NCBI RefSeq assembly: GCF_905147045.1
Contig: NC_065908.1
Span: forward strand, 5,208,001 to 5,272,000
Direction: 5' to 3'
DNA from: Nymphalis io
Lineage: Eukaryota > Arthropoda > Insecta > Lepidoptera > Nymphalidae
Length of the DNA stretch: 64,000 nucleotides
Made by a program: the position numbers and the translations under genes. This document shows, piece by piece, positions 45,931 through 57,226 of the stretch. Within the stretch, counting starts at the first letter, position 1, and each line of letters starts with the position of its first letter. A model generated the notes under the pieces. That model was not told the DNA's origin and did no database searches. It worked only from the letters and a program-made list of their open reading frames with translations.

Positions 45931-45994
45931 CGTTTACTATTATTTAGACTACTCGATTTACTATTATTTACTCGATTTACTATTATTTAGACGA
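45931..45994. repeat. Minisatellite, about 20-bp unit, three units
   Basis: The unit CTCGATTTACTATTATTTA is repeated with small differences. Confidence 0.88.
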
Positions 45995-46257
45995 CTATTA
46001 TAATAACAAAACAAAAAAAATTGTATATATAATTAAATAAATCTTTATTTTTCTGTCACATAAACAATATTCCTGGCAGTATTGCATTCGCTACAACTAT
46101 TTCATATTCCTCAAAATATTACTGAATAATATTTTATTTCGTAGCGCAAACCTTTTCAATTGGCGGGCTTCCAAACAATTGATGGTTATTGAAATAACGC
46201 CCGTATTTATTGATATGTATTGTATCGTAATGTCGTTATAGTTAAATATTTATCCTA

Positions 46258-46450
46258 GACTGTCTCGTTGGTCTAATAATTATTCTATATGTGCCTGTAG
46301 ATTATGCAATTCACGAATAAATGTTATTGTATTTTATTGGCAAGCTATTCGAAATACTATCCTAGATATAGAAAGTTAACAGTGAGACAACGCCGTGCTG
46401 GAAAGCACATAAGCCGTTTTGCTCGAATCAGATCTCTTCCTGGTCACTAT
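46258..46450 (+). mobile_element. SINE-B, old
   Basis: GACTGTCTCGTTGGTCTAAT, CGCCGTGCTGGAAAGCACAT and CAGATCTCTTCCTGGTC. B-box not recognisable. Confidence 0.65.
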
Positions 46451-46752
46451 TAAATGTATTTTCATGTAACTATGAAATTGAGTAACTATGTATAAGTTTT
46501 ATCTTTACGTTAAAAGTTAGTCTCTTTAACTTAAGCTTGCATAACCCGTGCATTTGTAGCTGCAATGCTTAATATACATATGTATATATACTAATAATCG
46601 TGTTGATCGGTTGAACGATAAAGATGTTGATATGTTGCAGGGATATCTAGAGACGGTTTTTAACAAGGTAGATTATATTAAAATCTTCCCCATTAAATTT
46701 CAATGGTGATCAGTTTAGTGTTTAAGACTATTAATCTTAAACATACTTATTT

Positions 46753-47044
46753 ACTGGTGGTAGGGCTTTGTGCAAACTCGTCTTGTTAGGCATCACCAAT
46801 TCATCATATATTCAACCGCGAAACAACAGTACTTGATATTGTTGTGTTCCGATTTGAAGGGTGAGTGAGCCATTGTAATTACAGGCACAAGGTACATAAA
46901 ATTTTAGTTCCCGAGGTTTGTGGCGCATTGGCTACGTAACCGATGGTTTACATTTCTTACAATGCCAATGTCTAAGGGCGTTAGTGACCACTTACCATCA
47001 GGTGGCCCATATGCTCGTCCGCCTTACTTTTCTATAAAAAAAAC
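46753..47044 (+). mobile_element. Rep-1, full length with A-tail
   Basis: ACTGGTGGTAGGGCTTTGTG to CCTTACTTTTCTATAAAAAA. Hairpin CCACTTACCATCAGGTGG present. Confidence 0.95.
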
Positions 47045-47757
47045 ATTATATACGTTTAAATAACATTTAAGATTTTATATTAACATTATAAGATTGTATC
47101 CTAACATTATATTTGAACACATATGAACTTAGACGACTTATTTGATGAGATAATACAAAAGACGGATTACTGTCATAATTCATAGCATTCAGTTTGAGAT
47201 TGAGGATACATTGTTAAAGTTCTAAGATTACAATTAATATACACTCATGCTTAAGTGTTTCATTAAAGGACAATTCGTTTAATCTACCAAATCTTGTTTG
47301 AATCTCTTAATATTCGTAGTTATAGTGAAAAGTGGAATATAAAGCGATTATATTGTATGGAGTTTCATAATTAAGATAAATGTTGTTACGTAGAAAGTTA
47401 ATAAAATTTTGATAAAGTCATTTTTAACAAAATCAACAAAATATAAGAGAATTTGACATTATGATAAATGAGAAATAGAAGTTACATAAATATTTATTTA
47501 ATAGGACGCAAAGCGTAAAACGCCTATTCGATTGCTCAATCCTGGCAGAGGATGAAGAAGCCGGCGTATATCACAGCAGCGTACAGTGATGATCGCTGTA
47601 ATGTACGCGTGGGCCAAGCATCAAACATGCGACAACAGGGCGTGGGCTTAGCGTATATAAGGTTTTGAATAGGAACCCAAACTATACGTTTCCTTATACA
47701 AAAACGAAGATAAACTCAGTGGATTATTTGATTTAGAAAGTTATTTATGTAAAGGTA
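47045..47757. other. Spacer with a CpG-containing patch
   Basis: 47510-47660 is GC-richer (GACGCAAAGCGTAAAACGCC, GTACGCGTGGGCCAAGC). No open frame of note; identity unknown. Confidence 0.4.
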
Positions 47758-47975
47758 TTCTTAGCAGCAGTCTGGAATCTGAAAGTTACAAATGTGACCT
47801 CTCTTTGATACTCTCGTGACCTGGGTGGTAGGTTACGTTGTATTGTGCCTGAACTCATTCGTGTCAAATTTCAGTCATCGAATGAGATTCAAGGAAAAGT
47901 AAACGTGCACTCTACACTTGTGTTTGCGCACTTATGCACCATTACATCTTTCGCACAATTGTCCAGATAAAATCA
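47758..47975 (+). mobile_element. SINE-B body, head missing
   Basis: TTCTTAGCAGCAGTCTGGAA, TTACAAATGTGACCTC and CACTTGTGTTTGCGCACTTA in order. Confidence 0.72.
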
Positions 47976-49240
47976 GTGAGGAAACACGACATCATTTATA
48001 AACATCAGAATCGACCTTGTTTGAACAAAACAATACTAATTTGAACAGCATTATTTTTAACAAAAACAAAAATAAGCCTGACGTTAAAAACCTTTATCCA
48101 ACAAAACAAAGAATTACAAAATAAAAACAATGCTATTGTTGGCACGATTCAATACACGAACGTTATACACAAGTGAAACTCATTGATGTTAATTATCATT
48201 TGATCATATCCATTCTGAAATAATTAAAAAAACAAATTATTCTATCGTATAATAACGTGTTGTTCGAAGACGAACAATTGAACTACTTGTAGCTAAATTC
48301 ACCTTCAACAATACTACCGCAAAAGGTAAAAATCACTCAATTAACGTTTGATATTTGTATTCTATTAAAATTGAACAAAATGAACACTTTATAGAAAAAT
48401 TACTTTAATGTAAAAACTTTAACGTTTTATGAAAGGAATCATATAAATCCAGTAATATAATCAGCCAAACAAACATCATGTTTATTTTTTTTCAATTTAG
48501 TTATATGTTTGCAAATTTTAGATGTATTATCCCAAAGCATCATTTCAGTCCCATCATAATCCATACCTAAAACTGAAGTCTACCTTAACAACGTCATGGA
48601 ACTCTCATTTATTATACTAGCTTCAAACCCTGATCAAAATGGAAGGGTTTCAACGGCTTTAAATAAATCAACTAGTTCCAGTCAGGGCTCTGATTTCATA
48701 TTCTCAATAGAAAATTTATTCACACCAAGCGCCTTGGGATTAAAGGGTCATTCGAGGAATCCTGGTCCTTCGGCTTGGGCACTTCTATGTATAAATTTAT
48801 ATAAACTGAATCAAAGTTGTGTATGTTCGTCAAGTATTTTGAATTTGTATAAAATTTCGTTTGTAGGTAGTGATTTTAAAAAAAAAAATATAGTTGATTT
48901 TAATAATATATAAAATTTTGGTATGTATATAGGTACTTCTTATTTCGTATGATAACCTGAATCGAATAATTTGTAGTTGATAATTCCATACGTTCATTCC
49001 GTTCGTTCCATTTTTGAAATTTCTTCAAGCGTGATGCGAGATGCGAAAATTCATGGTAACGTTAATGCTTTACTTAAACACTTTTTTTATAATTAATAAA
49101 TATTGATTTTGTCAGATTTCTTGTACAACGAGATTAAAATACTATTGTCGTTATTGTTGTTCAGTACATTTGTAACATTGACTTTATTTATGTATATTAT
49201 TTACAGGTGTTTATATTTAAAATACAAAGCAAAATAATTC
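47976..49240. other. AT-rich spacer
   Basis: A 105-codon plus frame (48596-48913) is the longest open frame outside retroelements. It has no motif, signal peptide or splice context I can recognise, and its C-terminal third is translated AT-rich noise (FKKKNIVDFNN). Confidence 0.45.
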
Positions 49241-49547
49241 GTTAGTTAGTTAGTTAACAGCCTGTGAATGTCCCACTGCTGGGCTAAGGCCTCCTCTCCC
49301 TTTTTGAGAAGGTTTGGAGCTTATTCCACTGCTGCTCCAATGTGGGTTGGTGGAATACAAATTTGGCAGAATTTCAGTGAAATTAGACACATGCAGGTTT
49401 CCTCACGATGTTTTCCTTCACCGTCAAGCACGAGATGGATTATTATCACTAATTAAGCACATGAAAATTCAGTGGTGCTTCCCCGGGTTTGAACCCACGA
49501 TCATCGGTAAAGATTCACGCGTTCTTACCACTGGGCCATCTCGGCTC
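49241..49547 (-). mobile_element. SINE-A, full length, (GTTA)n-type tail
   Basis: GTTAGTTAGTTAGTTA tail in plus reading (49241-49256), then ACAGCCTGTGAATGTCCCAC to GCCATCTCGGCTC. B-box GGTTTGAACCC intact. Confidence 0.96.
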
Positions 49548-49647
49548 TTTTTGTTTTCGTTTTTAGTTTCATTGAAATTGGAATCAGCCTTTTAGCTTAG
49601 AAACAAAGTAATGGTGAGTTTAATTAGATACTGCCTGTCATTGTTCA

Positions 49648-49681
49648 CATTCACGTGTTCTTACCACAGGGCTATCTCGGT
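49648..49681 (-). mobile_element. SINE-A head remnant
   Basis: CATTCACGTGTTCTTACCAC and GGGCTATCTCGG only. Confidence 0.7.
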
Positions 49682-50484
49682 TATATTGCTAAATAATTCG
49701 TAATTTATGTTATTACTTTATTCAAACCTGTGGGTAAGTGATGAAATTCATTCATCACTGGAACTATAAGAAATATAAAGCAAACATGGGATCTAAGATA
49801 TTTGGGTCTGTGATTATCCTCTCAGTCAACGTTCAACAGCACTTCGAAGTATATTGCAAGAATATATTGAAAATATTTACTAAGTAAAATTGCGTTCAAA
49901 GACTAGTTAAGAATATTTATTTAAATAAACCAGTAGAATATAGCAAAAACTTTTTCAAACAACATTAAATTAATTTATGACATGACCAAATATGTTAATT
50001 ACGTATAAATAACACTGAAAAGTTATGTTTGAATATGCGCTGATTATGACATAATATTTGTTAATCTAGCCTCAGTATTATTAAATAAAATTCATCAACG
50101 TGAGTCTGCATATACAGATTAAAAATTAAATATTTAAAAAAATAAAAAATATATAATAATGAATGAATATAATAATTCGGAGGTTTTCATAAATCTCCAT
50201 AAGAAACTAGGCGGTATCAAGCAGATAGCAGTAGTGACATCATATTATCTACAAAGCTTTGCCTATGAAACGACCGAACGAGATAGTTCATCAAAGAGAT
50301 TTAGATATATTACAAAATTAAATTAAGCTATTTTTTTTTTTAATTTTATAACATAAAAATAATTCAACAAGTTCCCATTAATAAAAAAAGGTCTTAAGGC
50401 TCTGAGAACGAAACATGTGTTCTACAAGGATCAATTTTGGATCATATTCTTGTTTTGGTATATATAAATGATATTTCTTTCTTT
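49682..50484. other. AT-rich spacer
   Basis: Nothing recognised. Confidence 0.45.
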
Positions 50485-50580
50485 GACTGCCTCATTGGTC
50501 TAGTGGCGTGATGTTAGTGAATAGATAGTGCACCTGTGTTTGCGCACACACTTGTGCACTATAATATCTCCTGCATAGTT
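50485..50580 (+). mobile_element. SINE-B, head fused to tail by internal deletion
   Basis: GACTGCCTCATTGGTCTAGT then directly GTGAATAGATAGTGCACCTG and CTTGTGCACTATAATATCTC. The B-box and the middle are gone. Confidence 0.85.
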
Positions 50581-50608
50581 ATTTAAATGGTATACGATCA
50601 CATACAGG

Positions 50609-50806
50609 ACACGTGTTCCCCTCCTCTTACAACCCGGGTTCCTTCAAACGAGGCGTGAAGAGGCATCTTGCGGGCCGGCAAGGCGGGGACGGCTAGTACA
50701 GAACATTCTTCCCGACTGTACTGGCCGTCGTCGCGTTTGGACTCTACTACCACTTACCATCAGGTGGAGTAAAGTCATTTGCCATCCCGGGGCATATAAA
50801 AAAAAA
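50609..50806 (+). pseudogene. LINE-2 copy 2: RT C-terminus, 3' UTR and A-tail
   Basis: The frame reads HVFPSSYNPGSFKRGVKRHL, then AGRQGGDG to a TAG at 50694-50696. It is nearly identical to copy 1 at 21.8 kb over the last 30 codons and the UTR. The hairpin motif CCACTTACCATCAGGTGG lies at 50750-50767, then CATTTGCCATCCCGG and the A-tail. Starts about 30 bp later than copy 1. Confidence 0.85.
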
Positions 50807-51080
50807 AAACAGGACAAACAAAGACACAGTATATATAGAGATTTCAAATTTATATTCAAAATACAATTATTTTCTTAAATCTAAAAATAACACTAATATA
50901 AGATTTTTGTGTTACATGAATATTCGATATCAATTAATTTAAATTTGCAATTATTTATAATGGAAATATCAAAGTCTGCAAATTTAAAATAAATTTTGAG
51001 ACATTTTATTTAATACGTCTATTAGTTTTGAATATATATTTCTTAACATGATAAGCCTAAATATTTAATATAGAAGCATT

Positions 51081-51376
51081 ACTGGTGGTAGGGCTTTGTG
51101 CAAGCTCGTCTGGGTAGGTACCACCCACTCATCAGATATTCTACCGCAAAACAGCAATACTTGATATTGTTGTGTTCCGGTTTGAAGGGTGAGTGAGCCA
51201 GTGTAATTACAGGCACAAGGGACATAAAATCTTAGTTCCCAAGGTTGGTGGCGCATTGGATATGTAAGCGATGGTTGACATTTCTTACAATGCCAATGTC
51301 TAAGAGCGTTGGTGACCACTTACCATCAGGTGGCCCATATGCTCGTCCGCCTTCCTATTCTATAAAAAAAAAAAAA
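51081..51376 (+). mobile_element. Rep-1, best-preserved full-length copy
   Basis: ACTGGTGGTAGGGCTTTGTG to CCTTCCTATTCTATAAAA with about 13 A. Terminal hairpin CCACTTACCATCAGGTGG at 51316-51333. TGTAATTACAGG, the LINE-5/LINE-6 insertion site, is intact at about 51202-51213. I see no pol III boxes matching tRNA spacing, so it may be a LINE-derived 3' unit rather than a tRNA SINE. The antisense 84-codon frame is a shadow. Confidence 0.96.
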
Positions 51377-52628
51377 TTACACATGTATTTTCGGTTTTGA
51401 TTGATTATCATCGGATTTGAAAAATAAAACTGAGAAGAACCGGCGAAAGCAATGCCACGGGACTTTTTTTAGTCTTAGACGAGCAAATGCGCCTAAATGT
51501 GGTATATGTACATTTTCGCTACCGCCATTAACCTCATTATATATTGTCACTTTACCAGCAGTTGGATCGAGGATGATAATATATACCCGTCATTATACTG
51601 ATTGACTGGAACGCAGCAATACACACTGTGGTTTGGCGGTAGAATAAATGATGAAGAGCTGGAGTAAAGCTGCGAAACTGATTGTAAAATGACTATATAG
51701 AACAATTAAGAGGAATTACCGCAATAAATATGAGAGCAGACATTAGTTTATTTATTTGCAAAATTTAGTCAAACATAAAACTAAAACTTCTGTATCTATA
51801 ATAATTATAGAAGATTCTAGAAAAATCACCCATCAACAAGATCCAATAGTTAGATTAAATCACCAACAAATCACATAATATAAATAAAATAGCTGGATCA
51901 ATCTCTTTATCTCCAGTGAGGTGAGTTCCACCAAGCCATGGGACACGAACCATGAGGAACAAGGCCTGGAAGTGACAAAATGCTTTGTTAATACCATGCC
52001 GCGGGAATTCCAACGCGAGTGAGCGACCACCATCACAGAGCTCCTTTTGGGTAAAATATCTTAACCTAAACCTTCAGGAACCAGTTACCTTTTAAATGCT
52101 AATATAAAATACGCTGATACTGTGAAACCTGTTTGTTTGTTCTCACGCATTACGTGTAACAATTTCGGCTACAAATGAATTTACGCTTAGGGTCAGCTGT
52201 CTAAATATTTAAATATTGAATTAACAAATACAAAATTTACCAAGTTAAACTACACTTTATGGTATCTTGTTGGGGTTTATATTTGCAAAGCACGTATTTA
52301 AAGCCATTCAACTAAGCATGTATCCCTAAAGACCTCTTCAGACCCTTTCCAGACACATTCAAAATGCTAGTATGGTTTCAGAAAAACGCACTCAACTTTT
52401 TTACTGCCTATTGTATTGAAATGGTTTTTTTTCAAACTGTATCGTAAGCTTACCTGAGTGACGTCGTTTGGTCTTTTGTGTCGCTTTGTTTTAAAGAGTT
52501 TCTTTTTGTCGAAATATATAAACTTTAAAAAAATATTTAAATTTAATTTTTCTTTTCTAAATTCCAAGGTCGGATTCGAGTGTAGCGTTTCTATATATAA
52601 CGTAAAATTTACGCATAATGTATAACTT
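51377..52628. other. AT-rich spacer
   Basis: Nothing recognised; a modest GC rise at 51900-52050 (CCATGCCGCGGGAATTCC) has no open frame. Confidence 0.45.
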
Positions 52629-52700
52629 ATTATTAACTAGCTAATCGGCCCGGCTTCACACGGCTAGATAAGAAGAAAAATTTTATTTTGGATAGGATTT
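52629..52700 (+). mobile_element. Element edge (CTAGCTAATCGGCCCGGCTTC)
   Basis: ACTAGCTAATCGGCCCGGC then TTGGATAGG. Resembles the start of widespread lepidopteran RTE/MITE repeats (recalled). Confidence 0.4.
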
Positions 52701-53188
52701 ATTTGCGTCAAAACCGTTCTTAGTGAGCGTATAAGTCGAAGAAGGAGTAACTGTGACAAATATCAAGTGAATTTATATGCTGTTTTAATTATGTCAAAAT
52801 ATTTAATGTTACTGGTTTTTTATATTTAAGTCACTGATACTCAAACTTTATGGACCGCATATTTCTCATTATTTAAAATTTATAATTAAAAAATGGGAGG
52901 AACCTTTTATTATATCAGAGGGTCGGCACCCTTATACCAACTTCGTCTAAATAAACTACTTATCCGCTTTTACCGCTTTTACAGCGGTCTCCCGGCTGTC
53001 TGATCACATACTCAAATATATACGCAAAATCATTTTACGCGTTATTCTCGTCAGTTATACGTCGTAGTGTAAATATATATTTCAGTCGAATATTAATCGA
53101 TCCGCAGAGAGCAGTATGGTGGAACAACCTTAGCCCAGCAGTTGTAAAAGTAATAATAAGTACTAATAAATAAATATTTAAAGAAGTA

Positions 53189-53190
<2 letters not shown>
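52701..53190. other. AT-rich spacer
   Basis: ACCTTAGCCCAGCAG near 53127 is a tiny SINE-A 3' echo. Otherwise nothing. Confidence 0.4.

Positions 53191-53240
<50 letters not shown>
53191..53240. repeat. (TA)n microsatellite
   Basis: 25 TA units; the Tyr-Ile open frame across it is an artefact. Confidence 0.97.
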
Positions 53241-53241
<1 letters not shown>

Positions 53242-53267
53242 CATACATATATAAACATCGTATTAAT

Positions 53268-53492
53268 GTCCTCCGGACCGATTAAAGCCACGGCAGCTAA
53301 TCTCAAGAAAGATTAGCCAGCTACGCGGGACATATTATAGTGCACAAGTACGTGCGCAGGTACAAGTGCACTCTCTATTCCCTAAATCTCATAATCCGAT
53401 GGAACGGCAATCCGACACGATCGGAAATGTGAATCCAGGACCTCTGGGTTCAGACCCAGTTTACATTAAGCCACTAGACCAAGGAAGCAGTC
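53268..53492 (-). mobile_element. SINE-B, near full length, central deletion
   Basis: GACCGATTAAAGCCACGGC, GTGCACTCTCTATTCCCTAA, GGAACGGCAATCCGACACGA, then CTGGGTTCAGACCCAG (B-box) and CACTAGACCAAGGAAGCAGT. Confidence 0.88.
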
Positions 53493-55105
53493 AATTATAT
53501 TACAAATACTTTAATACAGAAAAGATTATCTCTTGCTAAAATATAGTCATAAAATAAAACAGTCGCTAGTACGTAAAAAACAACAACAAACGACCAATTT
53601 TTTATTATCATTTTTAAAAACAATTTTTCAATGCATATATTTTTTTAATATAGAAACTTTTATCATAACCTCGGAATAAAATTTAATATGGAAATAAACG
53701 ATTTATTATGGAAATAAATAGAAAATATGGAAGAACTTAACATATAATAATTATGTAACCTGAATGACCAAAATTCAAAAGTAACGAATTCTCAAAGTTG
53801 TTTCATTCGAAAACTTTTGTATAATTTTAACGGAAGCCGTTAAATTAATACTTTTATTTGGAGTTTTCACGTCATTTTCTGTATTCCCAAGGGGTTATAC
53901 CCTCCGCAGTTTGAGAAGCTCTGACCTGGAAGTAAGAAGATTATGCGTTTAAGTAAGAGGTATGTTTGTCACTGTTTTAAACTACAAACACTATTCATGC
54001 TGTCTCTCTCTTTAAGACTTTTATATAACGAGTGTTTCCTGTTAAGGTAAATTAAGGACTTGAAAAGTTTGTAGCATAATTTTGTTGTTTATAAATGTGT
54101 TCAGATCTTGGTAGAATTATCCATAGTCAAACTAAAGTAGCTAGTATTATATAATTCGTAAAATTTCCAGAAAACCAAGACAATTTCGAATAGATATACA
54201 GCAGACATTTTTAAATAATGTGCTTCTAAAACCGTACTTAAAGAATATTTTGTTTTTAATTCATAAATTATTACTGTTCCAATTATATCCCCTTAAACTC
54301 CACATTCCAACTGGTGGTAAGTTTCCATTAAGCAGACGAAATATACTTGTAAAATAACGATTCCAATGTTCTTGGAAGTTGTAAATGGAACAACGATTTG
54401 AAAAATTTACCATAATACATGCATAATTCGATTTCATATTAGACAACAAAATAATATTCATTTCAATTCGTTTTGTAAATAAAATGTCATATTATGTAAA
54501 ATTTACCTCATTTTACGTCGAGAACAAAAGTGTATGTTCGAACAATCTACATACAGTTGTGGGAAATGAGGTCGACTGTCCGAAGCAGTGTTGAAAAAAG
54601 TGAGCATATGGCCGCGAATACACACAGTGGATTCTTTAGCCTTGGTACAATTCATACGCGATTGTACGCTAAAATAAATTAAATTTATTCAAGAAATAAT
54701 GATAACGATTTTCGGTAATTCTAATTTTAAAAGATACATTTTATGGAATATAAAGGTTAGAGAAGTATCTTCGTATAAAAAGTGTTCCTCAAAATTTATG
54801 AAAAAAAAACTGGTGCTGTTGAAGTTAGAAGATTTAGAGCCTTAATACTCGTTGGAGTAAAACGGAATTAGAGATAAGGAGTTAGATATCCGCCTTTAAA
54901 AGATACTATTTTGAAATTAATCTGTTGAATCTAATTTATAAATCCCAATGAAAGCTAGAAATATCAATATCCAGAAATACCTATACAATCTAGCTACAAT
55001 TGCACCAGTCTAGCTACTTATGGATGCCTTATTTCTTACATTTCGGTTACCACTTTTTTGGTCGAAGACCCAAATGAGGTAGTTTTCCTTATCTCTAGAC
55101 CCAAA
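53493..55105. other. AT-rich spacer
   Basis: Nothing recognised in 1.6 kb; open frames under 70 codons. Confidence 0.5.
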
Positions 55106-55245
55106 CCAAGACGGCCCAAGGGCTAGAAATAAAGAATCTTAACCGAAAGGTTTAAATCCGGGCTCAATTCATCTCGTGCTTGTTGGTGAATGGAAACATC
55201 GAGAAGAAACCTGCATCATTATTTCAGACAAACATTAGTAATTCC
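55106..55245 (+). mobile_element. SINE-A, degenerate
   Basis: CCAAGACGGCCCAAGGGC, GGTTTAAATCCGGGCTCAAT, CATCTCGTGCTTGTTGG and AAGAAACCTGCATC. Confidence 0.7.
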
Positions 55246-55327
55246 ATCAATTAAACTACAAAATCTGAATGAACATTAACTAATACCAAGGGTATTAATG
55301 TAAATTAAGACTATATTAAAACAGTCA

Positions 55328-55452
55328 CATTTTGTTCCGGTTTTAAAGGCGTTCACAAGGTCCCAAGTGCGATGGCGCATTGGATTGTTAATATTTGGCC
55401 ACTCAGTTGGCCCATTTGCCAGCCTGTATATCTATTTAAATTGAATAAAAAA
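55328..55452 (+). mobile_element. Rep-1, degenerate, internally deleted
   Basis: TTTTGTTCCGGTTTTAAAGG, GTCCCAAGTGCGATGGCGCA, GTTGGCCCATTTGCCAGCC and an A-run at 55448-55455. Confidence 0.65.
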
Positions 55453-55676
55453 AAGTCACTAGTTCCTAAACAAATAAATATGATAAGAAAGATGATGGTG
55501 CAGTCTGAAAATAAGGACACAAAGGCCCATCAAACACCCAAGCTTTATCAAATAATAAAAAATACACCAAAGGTATGGGCAGCACGTGTGAGGAGATTAA
55601 AAATAATGTTTATATGTTATAAAGGCTAATATAGAAAGACTAAAAAATATATGTCAGTTATGCCGAAAAGGAATAT

Positions 55677-55780
55677 GACTGCCTCATTGATCAAGTGGCT
55701 AGATATAAGGCCGCAGACGCGGACTCCTGGCTTTAAATTCAAAGTCGGGTCAATAAAAAGTTATTGGGTTATCGAGGACA
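55677..55780 (+). mobile_element. SINE-B head
   Basis: GACTGCCTCATTGATCAAGT, GGCCGCAGACGCGGACTCCT and CAATAAAAAGTTATTGGGTT. Confidence 0.82.
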
Positions 55781-56024
55781 ATATTATAAGTGATTATTGA
55801 TTAATAAATAAATATAAGAAAAAAAGTGGCGTGAACTAAAATTTATCGATGTCTTTTTATAAATAAGGAAAATGTGTCGAGCGTTTTTAATAAGTTTTTA
55901 CAAAAAAACATTTCACTTTCTATGAAAGCAATTTAATTTACCAGCTCCACCAGCCTCTTTAATATATTATTTATTATTAATCGAAATGGCTGATCGCATC
56001 CCGGTTTTATGGGGTCGGATTTAA

Positions 56025-56125
56025 TTCTGTCACATCTATATCTAACCCACATTGGAGCTGTTTGGTGGAATAAATTCAAGTCTTTTTATTATGAGAAGAG
56101 GCGATTTTACCCAGTTGTGGGATTT
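56025..56125 (+). mobile_element. SINE-A 3' part, old
   Basis: TCTAACCCACATTGGAGCTG, GGTGGAATAAATTCAAG and CCAGTTGTGGGATTTTTCA. Confidence 0.6.
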
Positions 56126-56167
56126 TTCATACAATTTGTCTAGATTAAAGAGGAATGTATATTACTA

Positions 56168-56421
56168 CTAGAACAATATGAGCAGTGAATCTTAACCGAA
56201 TTTTCATGTACTTAATTTGTGATTATAATTCATCTCGTGCTTTACGGTGAAGGAAAACATCGTGAGGAAACCTGAATGTGTCTAATTTCACTGAAATTCT
56301 GCCACATGTGTATTCCACCAACCCACATTGGAACAGAGTGGTAGAATAAGCTCCAAACCTTCTCCTCAAAAAAGAGGAGAGGAGGCCTTTAGCCTAGCAG
56401 TGGGACATTCACAGGCTTTTA
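56168..56421 (+). mobile_element. SINE-A, B-box deleted
   Basis: GTGAATCTTAACCGA is joined directly to ATTTTCATGTACTTAATTTG, removing the B-box region. The rest is near consensus to CCTAGCAGTGGGACATTCAC. Confidence 0.92.
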
Positions 56422-56892
56422 CGGAAAAACAAAAACATTTCAATTGTAATATTATAGCTTTGTAAAGTCTATATATAATGCGAATAAATGCGGCTAAATG
56501 TATCGAATCAAATAAGTCAGTTATTAGAATCCATTATTTATTAATATATTTAAAAACGAAAATATGAATCCACACGACTTTTAACACACAACAAAAAATT
56601 TTAAAGATAATATGAAACTTTGTTGCCTTAAAAATGGGTTAGCCAGTATTACACAACATGTTTTCATAAGATGCTAAAAGTAAACACATACGCGCAAAGG
56701 AACAAGTGAATATTACACCCTTAATATTCACAAAGCATCGCCTTGAGCTTTAAGCAAAAATGGAACTAGTTATCACCACATACGAATAGACTTAAACGAC
56801 AAAAGGCTTCTAGAAGTATTCTCCACCTCGCGAGGAAATTGACCATATTTATTATTACCTACAATAAGATCTAATTTGCTACATATTCTAAT
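56422..56892. other. AT-rich spacer
   Basis: Nothing recognised. Confidence 0.45.
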
Positions 56893-57066
56893 CTTAATTA
56901 ATATAATTAACCCGAAGGTGAGTTTGTTTGTCGCTTTCAAGTCTTAATTACTCAACCGATTATCATGAAATTTTGCATATAATTTGTCAAGTGTAAAGAA
57001 AATGAAAAATAACAGTCAACACCATCCTTATACGCGGACCAAGTCGCGGGCGAAAACTCTTATATA
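56893..57066 (+). mobile_element. RTE-like non-coding fragment
   Basis: CTCAACCGATTATCATGAAA, TTTGCATATAATTTGTC and ACCAAGTCGCGGGCGAAAAC, the last being the usual 3' motif of this debris. Confidence 0.6.
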
Positions 57067-57097
57067 TAAAAATGGACATTGGTTAGAACTTTATGAT

Positions 57098-57226
57098 ATA
57101 GGTAGGATGAGCATATGCAAACTGATGATAAGTGGTCACCACCACCCATAGATATTAACCATTCCTTACATCACCGACACGTCACTAACCTTGGGGACTA
57201 AGATGTTATGTATTTTGTGCTTTGTA
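57098..57226 (-). mobile_element. Rep-1, 3' half, interrupted by LINE-6
   Basis: GGATGAGCATATGCAAACTG to GATGTTATGTATTTTGTGC, ending TTTGTA beside the LINE-6 T-run. Confidence 0.87.

Noticed and set aside
48596..48913. 105-codon open frame
   Set aside because: No recognisable domain, signal or splice context, and its end is low-complexity; not distinguishable from chance in 64 kb.
51065..51319. 84-codon minus frame (and similar frames at 18064-18360, 22704-22895, 13062-13367)
   Set aside because: All are translations of Rep-1 copies in one or other sense; such frames appear in every well-kept copy and share no protein logic.
53035..53244. Tyr-Ile repeat protein
   Set aside because: Direct translation of the (TA)n tract.
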